From positions 2,542,001-2,606,000 of the forward strand of contig OZ245940.1 in the NCBI GenBank assembly GCA_965230045.1: 64,000 bases of DNA. The letters run 5' to 3'. Below the pieces are notes generated by a model, which was not told the origin of the DNA, searched no databases, and was given only the letters and a program-made list of their open reading frames with translations. A program made the translations under genes and the position numbers. Position 1 is the first letter of the stretch; each line of letters opens with the position of its first letter. Below, piece after piece: positions 18,769 to 27,369 of the stretch. Source of the DNA: G963662905 sp965230045. GTDB taxonomy: Bacteria > Bacteroidota > Bacteroidia > Bacteroidales > WRLA01.

Positions 18769-19554
18769 TTATTGTTCCCTGTGTTCCAGTTTTTTTGCTT
18801 CGTTCCAGTATTGGTCCATTTCGTCCAGGCTCATTTCACTGAGATTTAATTGGTTCTCACGAACTTTCTGCTCTAAATACTGAAAACGGCTTTTGAATTT
18901 CCGGTTGGTTTTTTCAAGGGCGTCTTCCGGATTGACGCCAATAAAACGGGCATAATTGACCAATGCAAAAAGCAAGTCGCCAAATTCCATTTCGGTTTTG
19001 TCGTGATTGTCTGTTTTTGCAGCCTCATCACGCATTTCGTCCATTTCTTCCAAAACTTTTTCCCAGACCTGTTCCGGTTTTTCCCAGTCGAAACCAACTC
19101 CGGCTGCTTTTTCCTGCATGCGATAGGCTTTTACAAGCGGTGGAAGGGAACGGGGAACGCCTTGAAGCACTGATTTTTTCCCTTCTTTTTGCAACTTGAT
19201 TTTTTCCCAATTGTCAGCAACATCCTTGTCGTTGGATACTTTTACATCGCCATAAATGTGGGGATGGCGTGCAATCAGCTTTTCACTGATCCCGTTGAGT
19301 ACATCGGTGATATCGAAGGCTTTTTTCTCGTCGGCAATTTTGGAATAAAATACAAGGTGCAGCATCAGGTCGCCAAGTTCTTTTTTAAGTTCATCCAAAT
19401 CACCTTCAATGATGGCATCCGATAGCTCGTAAGTTTCTTCGATGGTGAGGTAGCGCAGGCTCTCAATAGTTTGTTTTTTGTCCCAGGGACATTGCGCCCT
19501 CAATTCGTCCATTATTGTTAGTAAGCGTTCAAATGCTTTGAGTTTTTCTTCCAT
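18769..19554 (-). CDS. mazG: Nucleoside triphosphate pyrophosphohydrolase MazG
   Basis: This 261-aa house-cleaning enzyme hydrolyses NTPs to NMPs. The first MazG domain has CPWDKKQTIESL and the metal-binding EETYELSDAI / KKELGDLMLHLVF. The second half repeats the pattern with EEMDEMRDE and EMEFGDLLFALVNYA. The start is the ATG 19552-19554 (MEEKLKAFERLL). The frame stays open 81 codons further, but that stretch lies partly in a family B mobile element and is unlikely to be translated. It is 40 bp upstream of nadB. Confidence 0.94.
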   Translation of the reverse strand: MEEKLKAFERLLTIMDELRAQCPWDKKQTIESLRYLTIEETYELSDAIIEGDLDELKKELGDLMLHLVFYSKIADEKKAFDITDVLNGISEKLIARHPHIYGDVKVSNDKDVADNWEKIKLQKEGKKSVLQGVPRSLPPLVKAYRMQEKAAGVGFDWEKPEQVWEKVLEEMDEMRDEAAKTDNHDKTEMEFGDLLFALVNYARFIGVNPEDALEKTNRKFKSRFQYLEQKVRENQLNLSEMSLDEMDQYWNEAKKLEHREQ

Positions 19555-19593
19555 CTTATTTAATTTTCGCCTACTTATAGCGGGCTTTTGCGG

Positions 19594-19601
19594 CAAAAGT
19601 A
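19594..19601 (-). promoter_or_regulatory. Bacteroidota -7 promoter motif upstream of mazG
   Basis: The reverse strand reads TACTTTTG (TAnnTTTG), 40 bp before the chosen mazG start, which also supports that start over the longer frame. Confidence 0.35.
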
Positions 19602-19642
19602 CATTAATTTGATAGTTTTTTATCCGTAAATGCTTGATGCGA

Positions 19643-19995
19643 GGTTCTACACGGAATTTCGTGGAAAGAAACTTGAATGCTATTCCAAACAGATTCCTCC
19701 AAAGTTTCCTCATACTTCGGAAACTTTGTCGGAATGACGCGTTTTTATGAAGACAGGAGGCAAATGCGGCGAGGACACAAAAGTGTATTTTAAACACGTC
19801 CTCGCCGCATTTGCCTTAAACACTTCTTAGACAGCGTCATTCCGACCGGAACAAAGCCAAACGAAGTGATTAAGGCTTTGTGAAGGGAGGAATCTGTTGG
19901 AGTTCATTCTATTTTATTAAGCATCTTATTTCCAAATACCTGCTTAGTATTAAATTGCAAATATTATCATTACCCACGAAATTCCTGGTAGAACC
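19643..19995. mobile_element. Family B MITE-like element, copy 2
   Basis: This 353-bp element begins GGTTCTACACGGAATTTCGT and ends with the complement GTAGAACC, in the opposite internal orientation to copy 1. The central hairpin GGCAAATGCGGCGAGGAC / GTCCTCGCCGCATTTGCC is intact. No target duplication is visible. It accounts for most of the gap between mazG and the yoeB-like gene. Confidence 0.8.
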
Positions 19996-20046
19996 ATTAA
20001 ACTATGTATTTATCTGCTGATCTATACAGGATTTTGTTTAGATATT

Positions 20047-20316
20047 TCAATAATGACCAAGTGCCGATACGATTACGATCGTAATTTTTTCTTCCTCAAT
20101 TCGGTAAATGAGCCTGTTTTTCTTGTCAATCCTCCTGCTCCAGTAGCCTGATAGTTCGTATTTTAATTGTTCGGGTTGTCCTGAGCCTGAAGTTGGGTGC
20201 TGTTGCAGTTCTTTAATGATTTTTTGAATTTTTTTGATCGCGATTTTGTTGCCTGCTTTTTGGAAGTGACGGAAATCTTCATCAGCCTGAGGTAAAATCT
20301 TAATCTTATATATCAT
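20047..20316 (-). CDS. yoeB: YoeB/Txe family mRNA-interferase toxin
   Basis: This 89-aa RelE-superfamily toxin matches YoeB in length and pattern: HPTSGSGQPEQLKYELSGYW, SRRIDKKNRLIYRI and a C-terminal HY. The Glu, Arg and His positions used for ribosome-dependent mRNA cleavage are therefore kept. Its start codon overlaps the antitoxin stop by 4 bp, a usual sign of translational coupling. Confidence 0.9.
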   Translation of the reverse strand: MIYKIKILPQADEDFRHFQKAGNKIAIKKIQKIIKELQQHPTSGSGQPEQLKYELSGYWSRRIDKKNRLIYRIEEEKITIVIVSALGHY

Positions 20317-20528
20317 TCCTCAAGGCTCTTAAAATAATCATCTGTTTTTTCATCGCTGTCCAAAATTACAGAGCCCTTTTGATGTTTTTCGGATTCTTGT
20401 ATCTTTTTAATGAATTTTGGATCGTAAGTGCTTTCTTTTTTGCTGAAAGGGATCTTAAGTGCTTTAAGCACGGCTTTAATTGCCTCCAGCTGTTCATTAT
20501 TTTCCGGGTGTATTGTTAAAGCTTCCAT
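20313..20528 (-). CDS. Antitoxin of the YoeB pair
   Basis: This small acidic protein of about 71 aa (from ATG 20526-20528, MEALTIHPENNEQ) is the first gene of the toxin-antitoxin pair. Its form, EQLEAIKAVLKALKIPFSKKES followed by a charged tail, is like the DUF2683-type antitoxins of Bacteroidota rather than YefM. The frame could extend to 20609, but a promoter motif lies inside that stretch. The charged C-terminus (DSDEKTDDYFKSLEE) probably wraps the toxin. Confidence 0.75.
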   Translation of the reverse strand: MEALTIHPENNEQLEAIKAVLKALKIPFSKKESTYDPKFIKKIQESEKHQKGSVILDSDEKTDDYFKSLEE

Positions 20529-20553
20529 ATTATTTTTCTTCGTGATTGAGATA

Positions 20554-20561
20554 CAAAGATA
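20554..20561 (-). promoter_or_regulatory. Bacteroidota -7 promoter motif of the toxin-antitoxin operon
   Basis: The reverse strand reads TATCTTTG (TAnnTTTG), 26 bp before the antitoxin start. Confidence 0.35.
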
Positions 20562-20611
20562 AACAAGATTAGGGTTCTGTCCGGGAATTAATATACTTCC
20601 CAACGACATTT

Positions 20612-20790
20612 TAACCTGAATAATTCACAAAATATTCTATTGCGAGCACAAACCGCTGCAATAGAAAGGAATGCTATCTTTTTGGTGCTCAAAATAGCTA
20701 CGGCTATTCCTGTGCGCCAAAAATCTGCGCTCCCTTTCTCTTATTGCGTTTTGTGCTCTCATGACGAAATTTCATGAATTAGTCAGGTTA
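20612..20790. mobile_element. Family A palindromic repeat element, copy 3
   Basis: This 179-bp copy is nearly identical to copy 1, with inverted ends TAACCTGAATAATTCAC and GAATTAGTCAGGTTA. It sits between the toxin-antitoxin pair and the PagL-like gene. The remaining sequence to 20980 holds nothing recognisable. Confidence 0.78.
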
Positions 20791-20980
20791 ATCAGGCTTA
20801 AGCTGCTTTATTGCCAATACCTTAGAAACGATGGGGGCGGGTTTATTAAAAAAGTGGCGTAAAATATGAAATGTTTGCCCTGCCCCCTCCAAATAAATCT
20901 CCCGCATCTCCGTGGAATTTATATTTTTGCACAGCTTTTATAAAAGCATACAGGTGCCGGTAAACAGCACAGAAAATATT

Positions 20981-22108
20981 ATGTTGAGAAAGAGATTTTG
21001 CCTAACATTATTGCTTGCATTATTTGCCTTAAGCGGCATCGATGCGCAGGTAGTGCATTCCTATAAACTTCGGGATAGCCTGCGTTCTTCCTGGAATCTG
21101 GGGGTTCGGGCGCAATATGGTTTTATTATTAGCCATCATCCAGAAATGGAAGTGTTTACCAACCGCCATTTCTCTGTTTATCAGATGGAAATAAGTCGCT
21201 CAACTACGGGTGAAAAAGCCTGGCAGGAACAGTATAACTATCCATATATTGGTTTTTCTTATCTGCATTCTGATTTAGGCGGCTCCGATATTCTGGGCGG
21301 TGTCGATGCTTTTTATCCGTTTATTGATTTTCCCTTGATGCCCAAAGGAAAAGATGGTTTTGTGCTGCGTTTCGGCGCCGGATTGTCGTGGTTTGATACA
21401 TGTTTCGACCGTATTGAGAATTATAAAAACTCGGCAATGGGTTCACATCTAAACTCTGTGGTGGATTTTGAGCTGATGTACGCTTCTCAGTTGGTACATG
21501 GCTGGCGGCTAAAAGCGGGGCTGGCATTTACGCATTTCAGCAACGGCAGTTCGCGTATGCCGAATTATGGCATTAATGTGCTTACGGCTGGTATGTCGGT
21601 TACTTACAACATCATCGGGAAGGAAGAGCAGTATGTAACGGGTGTTGAGCCGGAAGAAAAGAAAAAAGGAAGCTTTGAGTACTATTTTTCCGCCTGGGCA
21701 GGACAAAAAGAAATTGCGCCCGTTGATGGTCTTCAATATCTTCAGGTTCAGGGGAATTTCAATGCGCTTTATTACTACCGCGAAACCCGCAAGCTCGGAC
21801 TTGCCCTTGATGTGGTTTATGATGACTCGGATGTGGAATTGCTGAAAAGGCAGGGAGAAGTGCTCGAATATCGTTACGAATACATCAAACCCGGATTGTC
21901 GGCAGTGCACGAATGGCAGATTTCCCGTTTTAGTATTGGGCTGCGTTTGGGTATTTATTTATATCAAAAGGAAGATTCCAATGGGATTTTTTATGATGTT
22001 GTTTCATTGAATTATTTGGTGGGACGGCATTTTTTGTTGAACCTCAGCCTGAAATCACATTTTGCCAAAGCAGATTGTGTGGGTGTGGGACTCGGATTTA
22101 AACTTTAG
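20981..22108 (+). CDS. PagL-like lipid A deacylase / acyloxyacyl-hydrolase family outer-membrane protein
   Basis: This protein of about 375 aa starts at ATG 20981 (MLRKRFCLTLLLALFALSG, a signal peptide); the longer frame from 20912 would bury the signal. The mature part has strands of a small outer-membrane barrel. The segment AGLAFTHFSNGSSRMPNYGIN matches the catalytic region of PagL-type lipid A 3-O-deacylases, with His and Ser in HFSNG. A further barrel-like region of about 150 aa follows, as in Bacteroidota members. The predicted role is trimming lipid A acyl chains. It lies 3 bp upstream of the lipoprotein gene. Confidence 0.72.
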   Translation: MLRKRFCLTLLLALFALSGIDAQVVHSYKLRDSLRSSWNLGVRAQYGFIISHHPEMEVFTNRHFSVYQMEISRSTTGEKAWQEQYNYPYIGFSYLHSDLGGSDILGGVDAFYPFIDFPLMPKGKDGFVLRFGAGLSWFDTCFDRIENYKNSAMGSHLNSVVDFELMYASQLVHGWRLKAGLAFTHFSNGSSRMPNYGINVLTAGMSVTYNIIGKEEQYVTGVEPEEKKKGSFEYYFSAWAGQKEIAPVDGLQYLQVQGNFNALYYYRETRKLGLALDVVYDDSDVELLKRQGEVLEYRYEYIKPGLSAVHEWQISRFSIGLRLGIYLYQKEDSNGIFYDVVSLNYLVGRHFLLNLSLKSHFAKADCVGVGLGFKL

Positions 22109-22111
22109 GCA

Positions 22112-22843
22112 ATGAGGAAGATTATCACGATATTGTTTGTTTTGGCTCTTTTTGCCGCTTGCACAAAAGAGAGCAATTGCCTCAAATCTACCGGTAAAAT
22201 AACCGTTGAGGAACGTTATACGGAAGATTTTAATTCCATATCGCTCAATGATAATATAGATGTGGTGCTGGTTAATTCCGACAAAGACCTTATTGAAGTA
22301 CGTGCCGGTGAAAATATCATTGATGGCATCAGTACGGAGGTGATTGATACTGTTTTGATTATCGAAAACCGTAACAAATGCAATTGGCTGCGCGATCTGG
22401 ATACGGAATTGAAGGTGTTGATCTATCGCGACAGCATACGTGATATTCAGTACAATTCTACGGCAGAATTAAGCACCATGGGGCAGTATCAAACGGCCTT
22501 TTTGAATGTTGAGGTATGGAATGGCGCAGGAAGTATCCGTATGGATGTTGATGCGTATGAAATGTCTTTGGCGCAGCATTCCGGTGCTGTTGATTTTCAT
22601 ATGAGCGGCAGTACGCGCTTTCTGCGGATTTATTCGGTTTCCTATGGCCCTTTTTTCTGCGATGCAATGGATGTGGATTATCTGGATGTTGTATCGCGTT
22701 CATCGAATGATTGTTATGTGCGTGCTAATTTGCGTCTTACTGCAAGGATTGAAGCTAAGGGCAATGTTTATTATCGGGGAAATCCTGAAATCCTGTCCTG
22801 GGAAGATATTGGCGAAGGAGAGCTTATTTATTTGGGGGATTAA
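22112..22843 (+). CDS. GIN-domain (DUF2807) lipoprotein
   Basis: This 243-aa protein has a lipoprotein signal (LFVLALFAACTKES, lipobox Cys at about 17). It is followed by a beta-rich domain with VEERYTEDFNSISLNDNIDV and LIEVRAGENIIDGISTEVID, typical of the DUF2807 'GIN' beta-solenoid family often annotated as putative autotransporter adhesin heads. It is co-directional with the PagL-like gene. The function of the family is not established. Confidence 0.75.
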   Translation: MRKIITILFVLALFAACTKESNCLKSTGKITVEERYTEDFNSISLNDNIDVVLVNSDKDLIEVRAGENIIDGISTEVIDTVLIIENRNKCNWLRDLDTELKVLIYRDSIRDIQYNSTAELSTMGQYQTAFLNVEVWNGAGSIRMDVDAYEMSLAQHSGAVDFHMSGSTRFLRIYSVSYGPFFCDAMDVDYLDVVSRSSNDCYVRANLRLTARIEAKGNVYYRGNPEILSWEDIGEGELIYLGD

Positions 22844-22860
22844 TTCCTTGTAAATCAGAT

Positions 22861-23271
22861 TTATAAAATCCCTGCCGATTTGAGTATTTCGGCAAGTTTG
22901 GAATCGGTTTTTGCATGTTCCTTTAGCGCTTGTTCCAGTTTGTAAATTTTTTCGGTATTCAGTATGGCTTTGGTTTGAACCGGGTTGAGTGCTGTTTTCC
23001 TGTCCCACATAATGTATCCCATAAGGAAGAGCATCAGGGCGATGAGGATGCCAAAGCCCCAATAAAGCGTATCGATTCTTTCATTTATTGCATCAAAGCG
23101 GGTGTCCACAGCTTCAAACCTGCTGTCCATCTCATTTCTGAGGGAAGAAACTTGTGCTTCCACTTTAATCAGGCGGTCGCGGTCATCAAGGGTATAGGGC
23201 ACTTCTTTGGTTTGTGCCGAAATTCCATTGAGCAGGGCAATGAACAATATGAAAAACAAAGCTTGTTTCAT
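22861..23271 (-). CDS. Small signal-anchored coiled-coil membrane protein
   Basis: This 136-aa protein has a cleavable-looking signal (1-19), a coiled coil with heptads (about 30-68, RLIKVEAQVSSLRNEM), one membrane helix (GFGILIALMLFLMGYIMW) and a helical tail ending LAEILKSAGIL. No family is recognised. A broken duplicate lies at 23677-24007 on the other side of a family B element. Confidence 0.7.
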   Translation of the reverse strand: MKQALFFILFIALLNGISAQTKEVPYTLDDRDRLIKVEAQVSSLRNEMDSRFEAVDTRFDAINERIDTLYWGFGILIALMLFLMGYIMWDRKTALNPVQTKAILNTEKIYKLEQALKEHAKTDSKLAEILKSAGIL

Positions 23272-23308
23272 GATGAATGCGATTTGAATACAAAGATAAT
23301 GAAAAAGT

Positions 23309-23657
23309 GGTTCTACTAGGAATTTCGTGGAAAGACAAAAGTTAAATCTCCTACAGATTCCTCCAAAGTTTTCCTCATGCTTCGGAAACTTTGTCGGAAT
23401 GACATGTTTTTATGAAGTCAGAAGGCAAATGCGGCGAGGACGTGTTTAAAATATCCTACTGTGTCCTCGCCGCATTTGCCTTAAGTACCTAATAAACAGC
23501 GTCATTCCGACCGGAACAAAGCCAAACGAAGTGATTAAGGCTTTGTGAAGGGAGGAATCTGTTGGAGATCAGATTTTTTTATAAATAACCTATCAATATA
23601 TCTCTGAATATTTTTAATCTCAAAATTATACATACCCACGAAATTCTTGGTAGAACC
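23309..23657. mobile_element. Family B MITE-like element, copy 3, with 8-bp target duplication
   Basis: This 349-bp element has near-perfect inverted ends GGTTCTACTAGGAATTTCGT. It is flanked by the direct repeat GAAAAAGT at 23301-23308 and 23658-23665, which marks insertion by a transposase making 8-bp duplications. The inner hairpin is intact and there is no ORF. Confidence 0.85.
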
Positions 23658-23676
23658 GAAAAAGTTTTGCTTTGAA

Positions 23677-24007
23677 TTATAAAATCCCTGCCGATTTGAG
23701 TATTTCGGCAAGTTTGGAATCCGATTTTGCGTGTTCCTTTAGCGCTTGTTCCAGTTTGTAAATTTTTTAGGCATTGAGTCCGGCCCTCATTTGAACGGGG
23801 TTTAATGCGGTTCTTCTGTCCCACATAATGTATCCCATAAGGAAGAGCATCAGGGCGATGAGGATGCCAAAGCCCCAATAAAGCGTGTCGATTCTTGAGC
23901 TTAATTCTGTGCGCAGGGAATCAATGCGCTCGTTCACTGCATTAAAACGGGTGTCCATCTCATTTCTGAGTGATGATACTTCTGCTTCTACTTTAATCAG
24001 GCGGTCG
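23677..24007 (-). pseudogene. Decayed duplicate of the small coiled-coil membrane protein gene
   Basis: The region is closely similar to the gene at 22861-23271, including the membrane helix WGFGILIALMLFLMGYIMW and the ending LAEILKSAGIL. A TAA replaces the GAA codon before KIYKLEQAL, splitting the frame. It also carries an extra segment (SLRTELSSRID). The 5' part with signal peptide and start is missing, since homology stops abruptly near 24007. The copy is therefore not functional as a secreted protein. Confidence 0.85.
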
Positions 24008-24018
24008 ATTATGCTAGG

Positions 24019-24192
24019 TTATTTTTTTACTTTGCTAAGTAATAAATAGCCACAATCATTCGATGTCTTTTTCAAAGTAAAACTAACTTCAACCTTTTTG
24101 CCATTTGAGCTGGCGAGAGGAAAAATACTGTCCCGTGTAATTTTCTGTGGCTTTGTGCTGCAGTTTGAAATATTCTTTGTATTTTTAGCCAT
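24019..24192 (-). pseudogene. Possible transposase N-terminal remnant (IS1380-like)
   Basis: This is a 57-codon reverse-strand ORF starting MAKNTKNISNCSTK. Its second half (KKVEVSFTLKKTSNDCGYLL) resembles the start of IS1380-family transposases, and a stop follows soon after. No terminal repeats were found. It abuts the truncated pseudogene, so this may be a scar of an old insertion or deletion. The assignment rests on a short stretch only. Confidence 0.3.
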
Positions 24193-24379
24193 AGGGATTT
24201 TTGTTTTTGTTTGGCGACATAAAGATACTGAATATCAATGAGGTATCGCAGGGGATTCCTTATTTTTTGGGATTTATGAATAATTTAGTTTAGAATGAGT
24301 AGAGATTTATTATTATTTTGAGCGATAATATAGTTGATGGCGCGTATAAAGCTCGGGGAAAACATTAGTTTTATGTAAT

Positions 24380-25297
24380 ATGAAAAAATTAATTTTACTA
24401 TTTTTGGTGCTGGTGTTCGATATCTCTCTCGAAGCACAAAATTACAGGTATCTCCATAAGATTAGCTTTGAAGAAGCTAGTAGTCTCATATATTTTCCTG
24501 TAGGGAAAGAAAACATCTGGCAAATTGGAAAGCCGTCCAAAATCATATTCAATCAGGCATATTCCGAGCCTAAAGCCATCGTAACAGATACTTTGCAGTA
24601 TTATCCGGTAAATAATGTTTCCTCCTTTATTTTAAAATTGCCTCAACAAAGCTTTCTTGACCAAACATATACAGAAATCGTCCTGTTGCATAAGTATGAT
24701 ATGGATAGCCTAACGGATTATGGTATTATAGATGTATCTTATGATGAAGGCAGAAGTTGGTGTCCGGTATCTACTGATAATACATACGAAATTGATTACT
24801 GGCGACGTATTGGTAGCAGTATTACTCACAATAATATAATTACGGGTTCACTGCGGGATGCCTGGGCAAAAGAGAATATTGTTTTCATATGGTATTACCC
24901 TGTTGAGGGATGCAATTATGAATATCCGGATTTTTTGTGGCTCAGGTTTCGTTTTGTTAGCGATGAAATCCAGCAAAATAAAGAGGGTTGGCTGATTGAC
25001 GATATCTCTATTGAAGGATCTGTGATTTCAGGATTACAGGAAGAGGCTTCCCTTTCTTTTGAAGTAAGTCCAAACCCATGCAGTAACTTTTTAAAAATTA
25101 GGCCGTCATTTGAAAGTGGGAAGGAGCTTACTGTTTATATGTATGATATTTTAGGTAAGCTTGTTTTATATAACAAATATCCGGCTACTAACATTTCTGT
25201 TAAAACTGAAAAGCTGGAAAACGGTATTTATTTTTATATAATATTGGATAGAGAAAGCAAAGCCATTGGACAGGGAAAAGTATTAGTCAGGCACTAG
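24380..25297 (+). CDS. Secreted protein with T9SS type A sorting domain
   Basis: This 305-aa protein has a signal peptide (MKKLILLFLVLVFDISLEA). A beta-sandwich region at about 20-215 includes GIIDVSYDEGRSWCPVSTD and WLRFRFVSDEIQQNKEGWLI, which resembles the MAM/jelly-roll domains found in secreted peptidases and adhesins. A C-terminal sorting domain follows (FEVSPNPCSNFLKIR ... VYMYDILGKLVLYNK ... LENGIYFYIILD). The PNP motif and final strands are the standard T9SS tail, which directs export and anchoring. No catalytic residues were recognised. Confidence 0.82.
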   Translation: MKKLILLFLVLVFDISLEAQNYRYLHKISFEEASSLIYFPVGKENIWQIGKPSKIIFNQAYSEPKAIVTDTLQYYPVNNVSSFILKLPQQSFLDQTYTEIVLLHKYDMDSLTDYGIIDVSYDEGRSWCPVSTDNTYEIDYWRRIGSSITHNNIITGSLRDAWAKENIVFIWYYPVEGCNYEYPDFLWLRFRFVSDEIQQNKEGWLIDDISIEGSVISGLQEEASLSFEVSPNPCSNFLKIRPSFESGKELTVYMYDILGKLVLYNKYPATNISVKTEKLENGIYFYIILDRESKAIGQGKVLVRH

Positions 25298-25367
25298 TGT
25301 TATGTTAACAATTAAATATCACAGCAAATTTTCTTTTCTGAGTTTGCGTTCCAATAAAAAGTCTCTT

Positions 25368-26564
25368 TTAGCTATGGCTATGCTTGCTTTTTGTTTTCCG
25401 CTCCGCCATCATCCATAATATAATGGTATAAGATGATAAAATTAAAAATACCACTCCGGCCAGTACCAAAGCATTTTGCAAGCTGAATTTATCGGAATGC
25501 CAGCCCAAAAACGGACCGATAAGTGCAAACATAAAGCGGATGATGAAGCTGCGCACCGATAAAACCGTTGCCCGTACATCAGATGTGGTCAACTGATTGA
25601 TGTAATCTTTCAAAACAGGTGTGGCAATTCCGCGGATCATATAAAACAAAAACATAAAGCCCAAAGCCCAAAGTGAATTGATCAGCCCAACGGCAATATA
25701 TCCGCCCGAAATAAGCAGCGCAATCAGGATGATGGTGCGGGTTTTGCCCAAAACCTTTTCAATTTTATAGGCATAGAGCGTCACGACAGCCACCGTGAGG
25801 TTTAAAGCTGCCCAGATCAGCCCGATGCGTGAAGGGGAGAAGCCCAATTGCTCCAGATAAGGTTGTATAAACCAGGCAAATGTTAATGTGGATGTGCCAA
25901 TGATGGACGAAAAAAATATCGTCCTTTTCAGGAGTTTGTCTGTAAAAAGGGAGGATTTGACAATATGGAGGATTTCTTTCAACGTTCCTTTGCGTTTATG
26001 CTCAGCAGAAGGCTCCAATAGTGTTAAGGCAGCCGGAACAGCCATTGCAGCAATAAAAATCTGTGCAATGAATGGCGTGCGCAAGCTGATTTCTGCTAAA
26101 AAACCTCCGGCTACAGCTGCAATGGTTTCGGCAAAATTCCCAATGGAAATAACACGGCCTTCCAGTTTTACATAATCTTTTTGACGCTTTTCGAGCAAAA
26201 GGGAATCATAGAGCAGGGCAGAATCGGAACCTGAAATAAAACTTTGCCCAATACCCAGCATCAGCTCGGCTGCCAGAAAACCCAGAAAATTCCCCGAAAA
26301 TGCATAAATGATAAAACCCACTGTTCCCATGATGCTGCCAATGATCATGGTGCTTTTGCGTCCCCATACATCGGCAAAATAACCTGAAGGAATTTCGAAA
26401 ATCACAATGGCCACCGAATAAATGCCTTTCAATAAAAGAACATCGGCCATGCCCAAACCGTTTTCTTCATAAAACAGCACCACAATGGGCATAAAAAGCA
26501 TAAACCATTTGGATATTTTTATCAGGTACAAACGGGGAATATTGGACATATAGCTTTTTGCCAT
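25368..26564 (-). CDS. MFS transporter
   Basis: This membrane protein of about 398 aa has around 12 transmembrane helices. The MFS signature between helices 2 and 3 is FEIPSGYFADVWGRKSTMIIGS. The start is placed at ATG 26562-26564 (MAKSYMSNIPRLYL), since a -7 promoter motif lies just upstream and would be inside the longer frame. The substrate is unknown. It is monocistronic. Confidence 0.85.
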   Translation of the reverse strand: MAKSYMSNIPRLYLIKISKWFMLFMPIVVLFYEENGLGMADVLLLKGIYSVAIVIFEIPSGYFADVWGRKSTMIIGSIMGTVGFIIYAFSGNFLGFLAAELMLGIGQSFISGSDSALLYDSLLLEKRQKDYVKLEGRVISIGNFAETIAAVAGGFLAEISLRTPFIAQIFIAAMAVPAALTLLEPSAEHKRKGTLKEILHIVKSSLFTDKLLKRTIFFSSIIGTSTLTFAWFIQPYLEQLGFSPSRIGLIWAALNLTVAVVTLYAYKIEKVLGKTRTIILIALLISGGYIAVGLINSLWALGFMFLFYMIRGIATPVLKDYINQLTTSDVRATVLSVRSFIIRFMFALIGPFLGWHSDKFSLQNALVLAGVVFLILSSYTIILWMMAERKTKSKHSHS

Positions 26565-26580
26565 CGCTGCAATTTTGCGG

Positions 26581-26588
26581 CAAAGATA
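26581..26588 (-). promoter_or_regulatory. Bacteroidota -7 promoter motif upstream of the MFS gene
   Basis: The reverse strand reads TATCTTTG (TAnnTTTG), 17 bp before the chosen start. Confidence 0.3.
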
Positions 26589-26625
26589 GAAATCTGTTGA
26601 TGAAGAACCACTCATCGGATCACTT

Positions 26626-26658
26626 ACTCATCGGATGACTCAAAGTCATCCGATGAGT
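26626..26658. repeat. 33-bp palindrome, copy 1
   Basis: Perfect 15-bp arms (ACTCATCGGATGACT and its complement) surround a 3-base loop. It belongs to a family of eight, all between 26.6 and 63.7 kb. A half-copy (CTCATCGGATCACTT) precedes it. Confidence 0.85.
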
Positions 26659-27096
26659 AGTGCATGATAGGTTGATGGAATATTTACTATTTAAAAGCCT
26701 CAATTTTCGCTAAAGCAAGTGGGGAGCCCGATATTTTTTGCATAGACTTGGTAGGGCGATGGTACGGAGATGGTAGCGCGAAAACCCCTATGGGAATCGA
26801 CCTGCGTTTTGGCTTAAAAATGCAGGCGTTATGTAAAAATTATTCCGTTTATCTTTCAGACCACTCTTTTTGAGCTGCCCGGCTTCGCTCATCGGATGAT
26901 TTAAACCCGTCCGATGAGCACTAAACCTGGTTTTTTGCCAATGCTGCTTCCTTTCCCTCATTGCTTCGCATATTTTTGCGGAAATGCCTGCTTTTTTACT
27001 GTATCCGTATAATCCATTCATAGGCTGTATTTTATAGAAGTGTTTCTGTTGAACTAACTCAAATAGTGAGAAAACTATGAGGTCTTTTTGTGAGGG
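26659..27096. other. Gap with no recognisable gene
   Basis: Apart from one degenerate palindrome at 26887-26919, nothing can be supported here. A 77-codon reverse frame (26788-27021) spans the palindrome and has no start signal or family resemblance. Confidence 0.5.
26887..26919. repeat. 33-bp palindrome, copy 2 (degenerate)
   Basis: The outer arms GCTCATCGGA and TCCGATGAGC are kept, while the inner part has diverged. Confidence 0.65.
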
Positions 27097-27116
27097 GTGT
27101 GAGATTTCTGTGAGAT
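27097..27116. promoter_or_regulatory. Paired TGTGAGAT boxes upstream of the small T9SS gene
   Basis: TGTGAGAT occurs at 27098-27105 and 27109-27116, 11 bp apart, about one helical turn. The same octamer occurs twice upstream of the largest T9SS gene in the same orientation relative to the gene. This is a possible operator, by inference only. Confidence 0.3.
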
Positions 27117-27158
27117 CAAAACATTGACATCCAGTATGTTGTGTGGTAATTTAGTGGC

Positions 27159-27356
27159 ATGGAAAATTTAGATAAATCACTGCGCAATGCCAAAAAACAA
27201 GCAATGGAAAAGCTGCTCAATGCTTTGGAAAAGCATCCATTATCGCAAAAGGATTTTTTGGATAAGCAAAAAATGCAAAACCAAAAAAAGCGCTGTTCCA
27301 TCATTGATCTGTACCACCGGATTTGCAAGTCATTGCACATACATATTAACCAATAA
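27159..27356 (+). CDS. Small hypothetical ORF, doubtful
   Basis: A 65-codon frame starts ATG at 27159 and encodes a basic, lysine- and glutamine-rich peptide (MENLDKSLRNAKKQAMEKLL). It ends 13 bp before the T9SS gene. No family, signal peptide or Shine-Dalgarno sequence was recognised. It could be a leader ORF or chance. Confidence 0.3.
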   Translation: MENLDKSLRNAKKQAMEKLLNALEKHPLSQKDFLDKQKMQNQKKRCSIIDLYHRICKSLHIHINQ

Positions 27357-27369
27357 AAAAGGAGGATTT

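Noticed and set aside
19555..19797. An 81-residue N-terminal extension of MazG
   Set aside because: It includes part of a family B mobile element and lies upstream of a -7 promoter motif; the normal MazG start is at 19554.
19999..20035. A lone end of element C (CTATGTATTTATCTGCTGATC)
   Set aside because: It resembles the right end of element C only loosely and has no partner end nearby.
26788..27021. A 77-codon reverse ORF
   Set aside because: It spans a degenerate 33-bp palindrome, has no ribosome-binding signal and no recognisable family.
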